Counted from the first letter of the stretch, positions 1 to 11,047 are shown. The stretch is 64,000 nt of DNA from Cristatella mucedo (GCA_009760855.2 WPIO01000002.1:8927501-8991500), one strand, 5' to 3'. Program-made: numbers and translations. The notes: generated from the letters alone by a model not told the origin.

Positions 1-930
1 TCTCAGCTGCATTCTTAATCGTCACAGTGATCGCCAACCGGTGAGGGCTATGTGGCGTTACATTTGACCATTTGCATTCGAAGCCTATCCTACTTATGGT
101 ACCAACAGCATACAACTTTAAACAACTTAGCAAACTCAAAACCCTTTAGAAGCATAGCTGATGGAATAGAGGCAAAGTAGCAGTCAAGAACAGCTAAAAC
201 TGCCAACCTCGATCGCAAACGTATGAAAGCATCGTTACACACGGAATTTAGGAGTGAATTTCATTGTCTGGAGAATGCAAAGCAACAGGCGCCAGCTCTT
301 AATGAAGGAACGGCAAGCTAATTAACTTCGTAGCCCACCCTCCTCCCTTCCGGCTGGTCATCAAAACATAAGAGGAATGAAGACCGGGTGGTCGTTCTGT
401 TTGTGTCCACCTTTCACACTAAGATAAGCAGCAGCTCTTCATTAGAATCCTCCGATGATGTTGCCGACGCAGGATTTATGTGCTAAGCGCCAAACGTTGG
501 TAGTGTGCCAGATCGGAGTGAGCATGTTCACAATATACAGCTGATCCTAATTATGAATCGCAGCAGACAGCAGCTCCACTTGTCTTTTCTGCTCAGTCTG
601 TCATGATGCAAAAGCGGTTGCTTAACAAGAGCGGTAAGCAACATTTGTATAGCTCCTCGCAATGATCTCGCCTCGCCAGTTCATCCTTCCGGCGAACAAA
701 AAAGAGCCCGAAGCGTGGCCATCTTTCTCACATAGCTGCTTTGAGTTAAGGGCCAGTGCAGGCAAGGTGCCGAGCTTGCAGCCGACCCTTGAATGCCGGG
801 TGGCACCAGGTAAACCAACTGGATTATGGCTGAAAAATATTTTTCGCGATTATGCGATTATTTGGCCCTTGGAATTCGCGGCTTGAGTTTGTCGGCCTGC
901 ACGACTCTGTCTACATTTGTAATTAGGTTT
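1..930. other. No gene recognised (intergenic)
   Basis: I see no convincing coding or repeat signal here. The open frames at 662-886 and 826-1113 are short, lack recognisable motifs and overlap each other. Confidence 0.5.
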
Positions 931-1370
931 GTTATAGGGCACATATTTGATGTGTCAGCCACTGATCCACCGTGCTGCGAGCTTATCTCGGGGCACCGAG
1001 GCCTTCAGCCATACTGGGTGGCCGACGTCGAAAAAGTCGCCATAGTCTACGACGCCATTGGCAGTTGCATGTTGGACATATGTCTTGTCCACTACCTGTC
1101 GTTGTGCAGCTAGCATTGTGTCAAGACTGTAATGGTAGGCATTTGGTAGAAGTCCGGCTTCGATTGCATGGTTGTGGCAGGACGACAACGGCCGTTCGAA
1201 TAGGAGAACGAATGGGCTGTAGCCTGCGGCAGTGTGTTCGATGGTTCTATGTGCTTACAGTAACCGGCAGTGTGTCCTTCCATTGGCAGGGTGGCCACTG
1301 GCATGTAGGCAGCATGGCCAGTGGTGTCTGGTTCACGCGTTAAACCATTCCGTCACCATGAGGGTGTACG
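930..1370 (-). pseudogene. Ty3/gypsy-like integrase C-terminal remnant
   Basis: Read on the minus strand, fragments in shifted frames follow the order of a retroelement integrase end. There is a short AAGYSPF-like stretch (compare the S/T-G-Y-S/T-P-F motif after the integrase core), then a 77-residue open frame (1188-955) with a basic/Gln-rich stretch, the motif GHPVWLKASVPRDKLAARW and a stop shortly after. The VWL...KL..RW pattern is typical of the GPY/F module that ends gypsy integrases. No LTR, RT or RNase H is visible next to it and frames are broken, so this is a fossil. An alternative is another integrase-bearing element such as Polinton, but the spacing fits gypsy better. Family assignment is by motif recognition only. 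Confidence 0.5.
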
Positions 1371-1753
1371 GTGCGGCTCGCGTTTTAAACACAGCGAAGT
1401 CCTAGCAAAGCCTGTGCACCAATGCGCTTTGAAAATTAGTTATTTGATCAGAGTGTATAAACCGCGGTAGTCCGAAGCTAGCGAATATTCGAAAAAAGCT
1501 TCAAATAGCGCTAGGTTTCCATGGTGTAGCGATTATCACATCTGCCTAACACGCATAAGGTCCCCAGATCGATCCTGGGTGGAAACAAAGTTTTTGATAA
1601 GTTGTCAACAAACGATATGCCATCTATAATAAACGGGCTCAATGTCTCTTCGAATTCTGCCAAAGCGAAGTCCGCAACAATCTGAATGCAGGAAGAGGCA
1701 CGTGAGACTACCTCCATATCTACACCAGGAAGCGTTGAAAGACCAAAGCTTTT

Positions 1754-2490
1754 TATAATAATAATAATACCCTTAATAAAGCGCCCTCAGAGAACTCAAT
1801 CTCTTTCTAGGCGCTTTAATTTGCTGCAAATGAAACGACCGAGTGGTGAGTAGTATCATGCTTGATAAACAACACGGTTTACATAAGAAAAAATGTAGCT
1901 GATTTAACAGCTTTTTGTATAGCGACAGAAGAGCTTTGCGGCTATCACCATCGCTTGCAGTAGCGATAAGGGATAGCTCACCGCAAGATTCGAACCCACG
2001 ACCTCGGGACCGAGGTCGTGAAAAGCTACCGCCTTACCTAGTGAACTTGGTTAGATCCACAATTCTTACGCAACGACAACTACTCTCCTACTGTCGACTA
2101 TGCCTCATCCTTTTCAGCGGTCCTGAGCTGCTATTTTAATGCTACTCACTACCTCAACTGCTCTCCTGACTCTGCTATGCTTCCCACTTTCTCTTTGTTT
2201 CGTGAGACGAAGTCTGTTGGCTACCGAATGCGTACCGAAAGCCGCTTAGGCTGTGAGTGCGCTATACAAAACTCTCCTGCGTAACATCCACATGGTCTTT
2301 ATGACTTTGTGAAGTTACAGACGGAGATACATAGATGTAACATGCACAGGGTCAGCATGCAAGTGTGGTTAGTGGCAGCATGCAACAGTGTCGGCAGGCA
2401 TAAGCACATAAAGGCGAATCACAGGGACCCACTATGTGCTGTCATGAATAAATGCGTTTCCAGTCGAAAACAGAAATTTTACCAAATCAA
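1754..2490 (-). mobile_element. CR1/L2-type LINE 3' end, split by a SINE
   Basis: The 3' terminus of the LINE family seen throughout the window lies on the minus strand: a TAA-rich tail at about 1757-1770, the terminal hairpin (AGCGCC...GGCGCTTT) and the first 3'UTR part at 1771-1890. The next 3'UTR block (GTCAGCATGC...GGACCCACTA) resumes at 2330-2430. A tRNA-like SINE and unassigned sequence (about 1890-2290) lie between. No coding part remains. Confidence 0.7.
1890..2052 (-). mobile_element. tRNA-derived SINE (family 1)
   Basis: The copy is on the minus strand. It has the same head as the copies at 9,820, 24,840 and 40,588: an A-box region (CACTAGGTAAGGCGG), a self-complementary arm around CGACCTCGGTCCCGAGGTCG, a B box (GGGTTCGAATC) and a body ending near CTGTCGCTATACAAAA. 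RNA polymerase III would read the internal A and B boxes. It inserted into the 3'UTR of the LINE at 1754-2490. Confidence 0.75.
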
Positions 2491-3545
2491 ACCCAAAACA
2501 GCAAGTAAACACTTTATGGGCCAATCCTAAGAAGTATCACTCTCCATTTACAACCACCTTGGCTGACAAGTTTTCAAAATGTATCTCTTAAAATTTTTCG
2601 CACATTCATGCTTTGATAAAGCCCCTTTGACTAAAGCTATTGTTGAATTGAAATCTGTGACGTTCGTTTGAGATTTTCCGACGTCTCTGGGTGCAATGAG
2701 GCTACCTGCAAACAAATCTATTCACAATTAACAAGCAATTCTTCGCGTTTTACTATTGCGATTTACGTACCACTACTGGCTTGAAGCATTTTTTCGCTCA
2801 ACCGGCTTTGTCAGGCATGCCGCTGCGAAAGTAACTTTTCGATCAGAACTAGCGATGTTTTCGCAGACGTAACATTTGTGTCCGAAATTTGGATTTATTT
2901 GTTTTGTGATATGGTGTGAGTTTTATGTGCTACAGCACGTGTGATATTTTACTTCGCTCACTAAGTATTCAGCGTGAATCGCCTGCGAATGTACCCAGCC
3001 AGACTCGTTACTAGCTAGTCACTACCAGAGAAATGACTCATTGACTAGAAAAGGGCCAGTTTGCCTCTTTAGAGCTAGGACGTTCTACCTGAGTCGTATC
3101 GTAGCTAGACTGACTTTTACTGAAAGCCTGTTTCCTTTTGTGCTTTGCCCAAATGAGGTCAACAGTGACCTACTTCCGTTACCTGCCAACCAGGCGACTA
3201 GGAGCAGGTCGTGGTACGACAGTGTCATATATCGATACTAGAAAAGATTACCGGCACGACTTGATGGAAACAAAAGTAAAGCCCACGATTCGAGCCAAAG
3301 TGAGAATCAAGAGCTTACGCTACTGAACTGAATGACTGACTAGATTTTGATCTCATGCACACGGATTTACCAGGGCCTCTGCTTTAATATGGAAGGTAAA
3401 GATGTGAAGCTAACTTGGAACGGTCTAAACAGATGCTGACTCACACAGAAGTAAACTTTTGTGAAGCTAGTAATATTTTCGTAATATCAGGCAAAAGTGG
3501 AGCGACAAAGAGAAGGCTAATAGTACGATGTTCTATCGGCCTGTA

Positions 3546-3655
3546 CAATCAGTCGCTTACAGCTGGTGCAAAACTCGGCAGCTAGGCTTTTCTGTCGTGA
3601 ACAGCGAAGTTGCCCCATCACACCACTTCTAGCTGACCTGCACTGGATCAATAGA
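3546..3655 (+). mobile_element. LINE RT-end fragment
   Basis: About 110 bases match the post-RT segment common to the LINE copies here (CGCTTACAGCTGGTGCAAAA, then CTGTCGTGA and CACCACTTCT.GC.GACCTGCACTGG). The fragment is on the plus strand, truncated at both ends, and has no obvious mirror in the right outer arm. Confidence 0.65.
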
Positions 3656-3776
3656 CAGACAGAGTGTGTTCCTGAGTGTGCAAGCATACGAGCTCATCTT
3701 TAGGAGCTGACTGCAGTCACCACTCCGCCAAAACCTCAACCTTTCGGTGGGCTGGCTGCACCAGACCTTTGCAAGT

Positions 3777-3845
3777 CGCACACACACGCACGCACGCACG
3801 CGCGCGCGTGCGAACGAATGCATGCACCCGCACACACATAGGCGC
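3777..3845. repeat. (CA)n/(GC)-rich microsatellite, left arm
   Basis: Imperfect CA/CG dinucleotide runs. This is the mirror position of the (GT)n tract at 20,007-20,180 in the right arm, where it is much longer. Confidence 0.8.
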
Positions 3846-4287
3846 GAATTCCAACACACGTCGGACCAACGTGGGGAAAGCAGGGGGTCTAGCTACACAG
3901 GATCCAAGGCCTGTCATGCTCCGGGACACGATCTAAGCTTCTAAGATATTCCTAACCCTTAATTGAAAACTTAATCGCAATTAATTTAATTGAAACCTTT
4001 TTCGCACTTTCCAACCTTAATCGAATAGCAACAGTGCAAGGAATTACCCGCCGGAATAAATCGTACGCATGTGGTGCGACTGGGGCGGATGCTCTGGGAG
4101 AACGTTCGCCTATTGCAGCTTCACACCGCCAGGCCGCCACCATGTGACAACCCGGTCAAGTCGAAGGCGTCAGTCTCTAGAGAAAAACAGCCAAGTGCAA
4201 CTCAAGACTTCACAATGCACTAGCAACTTGCGTCGTGGCCTCTAGCTTGGCACTAGGTAGGAATCCGATGTAAGGATCCGATGAGGG

Positions 4288-5385
4288 GCTGTTGTGTTCG
4301 CCTTCGGCTTCTGCTTGTACCCATGCTGGGTTCGGTTGGCTGGGACCGGACGGCTTTAGTGAGGGTTAGGGTCACCGGCTAGGCCGGGGTCGGACCTACG
4401 GCACGGCCGGATGTATGCGGTGACGTGAAGTCACCTGGGCTCTTGGGTACGGGAAGTTGGCCAAGTAAGTCGTGGTGTTGGAGGCTCCCGGTCTCGCCGA
4501 GTTATGCACCTGGATTCGTGCAGGCGTGCTCCGGTGATGCTGCCACGCACGCAAGGGAACTAGTACCCAAGGCCCGAGCGGAGCTGGATAGCTCGCTCGT
4601 TGTTGACTTGTTTATACCGCGTCCCCCCCGTGTAGCGTGTTCGTGACCCCCCCCCCCCGTGTGTTGGCGTCTTTCGGTGGAAGCTTACGACTGTGGTAGT
4701 TGTCGACTCGGACTAGCCAGCAGTTACTCAGCCAGCCGGGTTTTGGACGGCGTACGCTCGTACTGTTGGATTCAGAGTCGGTACAACGACAGGACTGCAG
4801 AAGCCGACTGACCCCAACTAACACGTTTGTTCGCGCTTGCTGCGTCGTCTTGCGCCCCCGTAGTGTACTGTGTATAGGACCCTCCCTGTAGACTTGTTTA
4901 GTTCCCCTGTTGTTGTTGGCGCATGCGTTAATATAAAGAGGTTTAACCGGACGGCCGCTCGTCTTACCCTAGCTCGGCGGCATGGCGAGCGGCAGCGTGG
5001 CCGGAGGATGGCGGGGTTTGGCGGGAAATAGCCTTTGACCCCAGGAACTCGGTTACATGCTGTAATTAGCGAAGCGCCTGACACCAATGCACGTGCCTCA
5101 CCTGTGGCCCATAGTTAAGCCATTGAAGCAGCGCGGCGTCGGGCCACTAATGCAGGTAATATTTCGTGTCATCTGCTGCGATTGATTGGCCTCTCATATA
5201 TGTGCCCGTCAAGATTAATAAAGGAGAGTCTCGTTCACCGCTCACGTGCGTCCACTGTGTCTTCGTGAAACTTCCACTAGAACATCTGCCGCCGGAGCAG
5301 CTGTCATGCAACAGGGCCCGTTCAGGACGCAGCGACCGCACCCAGGTCCGCCCCCGTCTAAGCCACATGCCTTGCCCATCAGTTG
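4288..5385. mobile_element. Left-arm-specific insertion, possibly a solo LTR
   Basis: At the mirror point of the right outer arm (about 19,390-19,500) there is only a short unrelated segment, while the left arm holds about 1.1 kb of GC-rich sequence. It includes a TATA-like ATATAAAG at about 4,931 and AATAAAGG at about 5,217, plus C homopolymers at 4,622-4,660. A promoter-like and a polyadenylation-like signal in a non-coding insertion suggest a solo LTR, but I could not define terminal TG/CA ends or a target duplication. No protein motif is recognised. Confidence 0.35.
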
Positions 5386-6386
5386 GTTGTTCGCACATGC
5401 TAATCAGGTTAGGATGTGCGGTAGAGCTTGTGAGAGACCAGCACACCTGAGGCCGTGGGGGTGAGAGACTCATTGTGTCTCTGGCGTACGTGACGTGTAT
5501 ATCACGTGGAGAGGTAACTCAGGTACTTGCCGCCACCGTCGCGTAACAGGCTAACCGAATCCCACCCAACAAACTGTAGCTGCCACGCCCCGTTGGAAGC
5601 CGTGTTAGTTTCGTTGTTATGGGTTATGGGTTACGGGCGGGAGTTACCAAGACGCGACGGGCTCGCCCCACGGTTGTCGCCGCCCCAAAAGAAGGCTAAA
5701 CGGTGAAAAAGGCAAGGTCGAAGCCGCCACTAGGGAGGATAAGCTCCGCTGTGGAGCGCAAGGCCTCCTCGGGAGGACGTCCGACGGAAAGCCAAGCAGT
5801 TACATCATGCTCTGCAGCTAAACACGAGCCGGCTAGCTTCAGTCTAACGGCTCGGAGCCGATCCGACCAGAGAGGGGAGCCAAAACTAGAGCGGCTACCC
5901 ATAGCCTTAACCGCTCCTATAGCAGACTTGGCTGCAGCGTACCCTACCCTAAGCATACGCTTATCAGAGATTGCACCAGCAGCTGACACGGAAACTCCGG
6001 AATGCCGATGACGTCACCGCTGCTTTCAACCTCAACTCTACATGACAGCCCCTTGCTGGAAAGATTTCTAACAAGCCTTATCAAATTTCTGCTTGCGGTA
6101 CTTTAAGACAACTAGCTGGTTTTCTGTCAAGACACTTCTGACAAAATCTGTTTGAGCACCATGCCGGAAACAGCCGGTTAGCGGATGTTGTGCAAGCTCA
6201 TCCGGGTAACTGGTGGGCGTGATTCTACGGTATATACGGTTGATGGGCCCGCAGAGTGGACGTCCCTAGGCTTCTTTAAGCTGCTGAGAGGAGTTGCACA
6301 GTCTGGCCGAGGTAATCGCGTGCATAGCTGGCGCTACTGAGTTTGCGAAGTATTAAGGGTGAGACAGGATGAGAAATATAGAGAAA

Positions 6387-6390
<4 letters not shown>

Positions 6391-6465
<75 letters not shown>

Positions 6466-6515
6466 ACGCCAGAGTGAGAAACAGACAGACGGGGGCTAAG
6501 GCAGACAGCATACAC

Positions 6516-6546
<31 letters not shown>

Positions 6547-6567
6547 CACAGAGAGAGGGAGGGAGAA

Positions 6568-6616
<49 letters not shown>
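6391..6616. repeat. (GA)n microsatellite block, left arm
   Basis: Three GA runs (6,391-6,461, 6,523-6,545 and 6,579-6,614) with short linkers. The block lies at the boundary between the diverged outer arm and the near-identical inner arm, and mirrors the CT block at 18,253-18,433. Confidence 0.9.
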
Positions 6617-6621
<5 letters not shown>

Positions 6622-6829
6622 AGAGAGATAGAGGGGATAGGCTAATGGACAGACGGATACAGAGACAGACGAGAAACTGATTCAGTTAGGGTTACAGTAC
6701 ATCTACGTTGTTTACGCTTGAGCTTTCTTTGGCTTTACTTACAGTGCTTGTGCAAGAGGTCTAATTTACCCGCTATGCATGTACGATATGAATCATATTT
6801 GTTACGGTAGCCAAAACCCATGTCAGTAC

Positions 6830-7260
6830 TACACATTATCTCCACACATGTAAGCGGTACCTTTTTTGGGTGTAGGTCGCATTACTTGTAAGCTTATATC
6901 TCGTGACAGCACGCAATCTGTATCTTCTGTCAGACATTCCAAGTAAGCGATAAAGAAGGTGCGTACACAGAACTTCTGCTGGAAACTGGAGGACAGCTCT
7001 TGTCCTGTAGACATCAGTAGCAAACCGTGCGTACGAGCTGTGTTTTGGCCTGAAAAATTGCAGGCCCTCCATATCCTGACTGGACGAGAAGTTGGGTAGA
7101 AATGGCTACGTTCGATAACATTTTCCTGTCTGAAATGCAATGAGACTTCGCAAAGCATGGTTAGACAAGGAAAATCCAAGTGCAGTAAGGCTCCGAAGAA
7201 AGAGAGGCCTCTGTTGAATGCTGCCACCATTCTTGTCGTCGGCACGTGCATCCCACGCCT
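6830..7260. other. Inner-arm stretch without a recognised gene (left)
   Basis: A 140-codon minus-strand frame (7,251-6,829) is nearly preserved in the mirror at 17,632-18,057 (141 codons, one extra AAA). It shows no domain I recognise. Preservation follows simply from the near-identical arms, so it is no evidence for coding. Confidence 0.3.
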
Positions 7261-7403
7261 TCACTGACTAAGCTGCTCAGAATTAGGGCGAATCGAGCGC
7301 TATTGCCTATCGAAATGTCTGGATTATCAGCGACTGTCCGCTATCGAGAATTTAAGGTGCTTCAGCGGTGCAGCTGCATCGATTGAGCATCTTGCTCTGT
7401 AGG

Positions 7404-8802
7404 ATGGTCTTGAAGAAGCGGAAGCCGGGTGCCTGCAAGGTGAATACGGGCAGAACAATTCGAAATGGTCCTCACCATAGTAGCAGGAATAGGTATGCCT
7501 TCGTCACCTACAGCAAAGACGGCCCGGTGGAAGTAGCCATACGAGGCGAGGATCGGCTGAAAGGCGTTCTTGCTGTACTGCCGTCGGGTGACGTCGAATA
7601 CTCGCTAAAAAAGAAAGGTCGATGGCAAATCAGCGATTTCATCAAGAGGCAAGTCATGCCTGATGTCCACGATGCCGAGTACGAGGTGAGTCTAGCAGAG
7701 AACCACTTGCTTTCGCTATGCTCCTGCAGTGCACTGCAGCTACGGTTTAGCTTGCCTTCGTTTAAATTTAAAAATCGCGGTGCTAAAAAAGGAAGGGGAA
7801 CAGAGGAAGTTTACAGAGGAAGTGTTTACAGAGGAAAATTGCCTTATACAAGGCTGCTAAAAGAACTCGCTATCGAGTGTTTTTGTGTTACCAGGAATAC
7901 AAACTAAATGGCTTTGGGAGCATACGAGCTAAATGCACGGTCTCCAAAGGATTTGAGGTCTGTACGAGGTATTGGTAAACTGTTGGATTCTGAAAAGCGG
8001 GTGTTACGATGCTTGGCCTGGTGGGGGAGTAGGTCTGAGAGATAGGCTGGAGCTAAAGAATGAAGTGACCTAAAAGTGAGCGACAAGACCTTGAAATCAA
8101 TCCGTTGCTTGACTGGTAGTCCTTGCAGGTCGGCGAGAAGTGGTGTGATGGGGCGACTGCGACGCTCACGACAGACGAGCCTAGCTGAGGAGTTTTGCAT
8201 TAGCTGTAATCGCCTGATTGCATATGCCGGTGGGGCAGTGAGCTACAGAAGTCAAGACGGGATGTCACGAATGCATGGACCGACTTAGACGTGGAATCCT
8301 TATCTAAACATAACCGAATTTTACCTATGGGTGAGTAACAGAATCTGAAAGTCGATTCGATGCTTAATGGGTTCCAAAGCTTCTCATTTTGGCAACGATT
8401 GAAAGTGGGCCGTGGAGTTGAGGAAATTATCTTGTGACACATCATTTTAAAATAGGACACCTAGAACTCGCTTAGTGATAACAGGAGATGTGATGCTTTA
8501 ACTGTTTCGACTCGTTAGATGTCTGATCGAAGGCCATTTGCGACGCTTGGAAGCTTCGTCTCGGCCGTGGCGAGCCCGCAACTGAAAGATTTGTTCTGGT
8601 TTGCAGGTGAAACTGTGCGAGCATTACCACCATCTCGGCTGCAAAGACCCGTGCACGGGCGAGTCGACGGATGACGTTTGCAGCCGAAACGTCGTGCTTG
8701 CCCATCGCCCATACTCGGCTGCTCCTGGCTGGGACCGACTCGGTTCGGCCCCGGCCCAGTGGCCCAGCCCACACCACAGCACTGCTGCTACCGCCGCATC
8801 AG
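7404..8802 (+). CDS. Unrecognised two-exon candidate gene, left arm
   Basis: Exon A (7,404-7,685, 94 codons) starts at the second Met of a longer frame, begins MVLKKRKPGACKVNTGRTIR and ends at a strong donor (GAG|GTGAGT). Exon B begins after TTTGCAG at 8,607 in the same phase (VKLCEHYHHLGCKDPC...) and may end at a GT at 8,803. The joined region would hold a basic N-terminus, a compact mixed beta/alpha-looking stretch (YAFVTYSKDGPVEVAIRG ... KGRWQISDFIKRQV) and a Cys/His-rich motif (C-EHYHHLG-C-KDP-C) that might bind zinc. I recognise no family. The same exons and splice sites are kept in the right arm. Downstream exons, if any, are not identified. A LINE fragment lies inside the intron on the opposite strand. 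Confidence 0.4.
7904..8465 (-). mobile_element. LINE post-RT fragment in left arm
   Basis: Minus-strand frames (8,460-8,200 and 8,200-7,904) match the C-terminal part of the LINE ORF2 seen complete at 52,733-53,935: LVHAFVTSRLDFC, LQLMQNSSARLVCRERR and SLAPAYLSDLLPHQAKHR-like segments. It is 5' truncated, lacks the LINE 3'UTR and tail, and is mirrored at 16,415-16,975. It sits between candidate exons A and B. Confidence 0.8.
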
Positions 8803-9084
8803 GTACCGAACAGGCTGGAAAGATAGGCTTGCGACGAATCACTGTGGAGCCTCAGAGCTCTGAAAGTTCTCTCTCGTTTTCTACTCTGCATTTCTGCTCT
8901 ACTTGTGTCACTGTCTCATTCGCACTGTCTTCCTCTGCCTTTCCAAAAACTATTATTTTCTCTATCTGTATTGTGTAATGCCCCTTACCCTAACCCATCA
9001 AAAGAAAGAGCACTCCCAGCTCCTTCTTTCCTTTTCCTTTCTCTCTCTTTCTTTTTTAGCTAACCAAACCTTCGTGTCTCTATT

Positions 9085-9088
<4 letters not shown>

Positions 9089-9118
<30 letters not shown>
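9089..9118. repeat. (CT)n microsatellite
   Basis: A perfect CT run, mirrored by GA at 15,718-15,747. Confidence 0.9.
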
Positions 9119-9123
<5 letters not shown>

Positions 9124-9274
9124 CTTTCTTTTGCACTAAAGTTTGTCCCTCGGTGTCTCCTCTGTCTAGGTTTTTCGTCTTTTTTCCGTCTGTGGCTAAT
9201 CACTTTCTCTCTGTCTCCCCATGTCTCAGTGCTCGCGTCTCACCGTCAGCTTTCTCTCCGTCAGCTTTCTCTCC

Positions 9275-9465
<191 letters not shown>

Positions 9466-9479
9466 AAAGTGCTCTCCTC

Positions 9480-9820
9480 TTTTGGGCCTCGTAATTCATT
9501 CTACTCGACCCTGCCCATCGCACAGTCGTTGACTCGAGACACTGACTTCTGGTCGTTTTGTAGCCGGAAAAAGTCAGGCCGATGACGCTTGGACTCCATC
9601 CGGATGGCTTTCGTTCAACATCGTGCATGGCGTCAGGGATGACAGCTCGGCTGCATTCGTCAAACCGCAGCGTAAGCAGGCGCCTACGAGTGTGCATGGC
9701 GAGAGCGTGCTTGATCAGTGAGAATATTGCCAATTTCAAAGCTGTCTCTCCCGTCATGCCAGCTCGGTCTGCCGGCATCATGCCAATGCTAGGGATTTCG
9801 GTCAGAGCAAGCTCTCCATG
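9480..9820. other. Inner-arm stretch without a recognised gene
   Basis: The minus-strand frame running 9,781-9,200 is a short ordinary stretch followed by the microsatellite translation. In the right arm the same region carries a one-base T insertion (about 15,095) that breaks the frame. I do not call a gene. Confidence 0.4.
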
Positions 9821-10000
9821 GTGAGCCGTGATGGCACACTAGGTAAGGCGGTTGCTTTCACGACCTCGGTCCCGAGGCCGTGGGTTCGATTCCTGCAGTG
9901 GGCGATTCTCTATCGCCACTGCAAGCGGTGGTGATAGCCGTAAAGGCTCTTCTGTCGCTATACAAAACGAGGCTGTTTAATCAGCTAGGATTTTTTTTCT
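9820..10000 (+). mobile_element. tRNA-derived SINE (family 1), left arm
   Basis: The copy starts near GAGCCGTGATGGCACACTAG and has the A box (TAGGTAAGGCGG), the self-complementary arm CACGACCTCGG-TC-CCGAGGCCGTG, the B box GGGTTCGATTC and a body with GCAGTGGGCGA...GGTGGTGATAGCCG. It ends CTATACAAAACGAGGCTGTTTAATCAGCT before a T run. Mirrored at 14,755-14,937. This is a retroposon head, not a tRNA gene: no acceptor stem closes around it. Confidence 0.85.
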
Positions 10001-10019
10001 CGCTAGGTCAAGCGTTCGC

Positions 10020-10310
10020 TCGGCCGTGGCTCACGCTGTGGATGATTCTAGCTGTGTACGCCGAGCTCGGAGCGAACTGTGCAGAGCGCTGGCGAAGTTC
10101 GGCGGCTGAGTGCCGTCCCAGCTCCACAGCTGAGGAGGCGGCGCCCGCCGGACTGGTGCACCCGCCCGCAGCTCTCGCGCCCTGGCAGCGCATCCATCTC
10201 GCTGTCAGGCGAGGAGAAGCGTGAGCGTGAGCGCGTCTGAAGGTCGGTGCGGCGGCGGCCGCCGCTGCAGAGCGCCAATCTGCAATGCATCGCTGCGCTT
10301 TCAGGAGCGA
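10020..10310 (+). promoter_or_regulatory. GC/CpG-rich candidate promoter of a small ORF
   Basis: CpG-dense sequence with GGCGGCGGCCGCCGCTGCAG just upstream of an ATG at 10,310. Both arms preserve it (mirror 14,446-14,740). Composition stands out from the AT-richer surroundings. No TATA box is evident, so a CpG-type promoter is inferred only from composition and position. Confidence 0.35.
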
Positions 10311-10588
10311 TGAAGCAGGGGAAGAAATCCAAAGAGAGAACCGTCGGTAAAAGACAGGCTTTGGAGGAAGCGCTGTGCGACTACCGCGACTCGGTTCTGG
10401 AGTTCGAAGACGACGGCGATGACGACGACCAGGATTGTGGCGCTCCTGTATTGTCGAGTGCACGCACTTCGAAGAGTCAGCCTCTACTTCCCGCGCCACC
10501 GAAAACAGTCGCCGAAGCGCGAAGTCCGTGCAATTCGCTAAAGCCGCGAAGACGCCCAATTAAATATCGTCGACGTAAAGCGTGCTGA
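10310..10588 (+). CDS. Small acidic/basic candidate protein, left copy (frameshifted C-terminus)
   Basis: The frame opens MKQGKKSKERTVGKRQALEE and then has a strongly acidic run (EFEDDGDDDDQD) near residues 33-44 and a Ser/Pro-rich middle. Left and right copies agree up to LLPAP (about residue 63). There the left arm has CGCGCCACC where the right has CGCGCCCACC, so the C-termini differ: 92 codons ending in a basic RRKAC tail here, 84 codons on the right. One arm must therefore carry a frameshift. Basic-acidic composition could suggest a nuclear protein, but I recognise no family and a spliced 3' part may exist. Confidence 0.35.
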   Translation: MKQGKKSKERTVGKRQALEEALCDYRDSVLEFEDDGDDDDQDCGAPVLSSARTSKSQPLLPAPPKTVAEARSPCNSLKPRRRPIKYRRRKAC

Positions 10589-11047
10589 GCGAGTGGCAGA
10601 TGCGCCACTTTGACTTTTACTTTTTCTCGTTTCGGCCTTTTTTTTTACCGCTCCGATATTTAATCGCGCATCATTTTGCACGCGGGCTCAAAACAAGGTT
10701 TCTGTCATCGAGCGCTTCGGCCTACCGACTTGCAGCCCTGACTGGAGCGACACCTAGCGAGCGAAAAGCTGCAGCCTCACCCGTTTCTCGTGTTGGCGTT
10801 GCGGTCGGAGAGGCCGAACGCACCTTTGGCTGAGCTGGCCGAGTCGCAAAGCGTAAATAATATATACGGTACTTCCAATTTGTTTCGGTATTCACCGCAT
10901 TTCCTCGTTCTGTTTGCGAGGCAAGTCGCCCTGTTCGTGAATTTTCATTGGGAAGCTTCGAGGCTCGCTGTGGCGTGAGGACGGCGCGCGCGACCGCGCT
11001 CGTCGGTCAGCGCAGGCACCCGTTCTGTCGCTCGCACGTAGGCTCGC

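Larger units (their letters stand above)
2800..6390 (+). repeat. Palindrome left outer arm (diverged)
   Basis: This mirrors 18,430-20,810 but with many substitutions and indels. Shared blocks include the ACTGGCCCTTTTCTAGT region (3,040-3,110 with 20,540-20,600), the lectin-unrelated block at 5,700-6,010 (with 18,790-19,110) and the segment next to the GA tract (6,280-6,370 with 18,440-18,540). The left arm is longer, mainly because of a private insertion at about 4,288-5,385. No intact gene is recognised; the 102-codon frame at 5,703-6,011 is broken in the right-arm counterpart. Confidence 0.8.

Noticed and set aside
5696-6011. Opposed 97- and 102-codon frames as a gene in the outer arm
   Set aside because: No motifs on either strand, and the mirrored counterpart at 18,790-19,110 is broken by stops and indels.
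9842-9900. Functional tRNA gene
   Set aside because: A and B boxes are present, but no acceptor stem closes, the middle arm is a long hairpin, and the same unit recurs with a common non-tRNA body, so it is a SINE.
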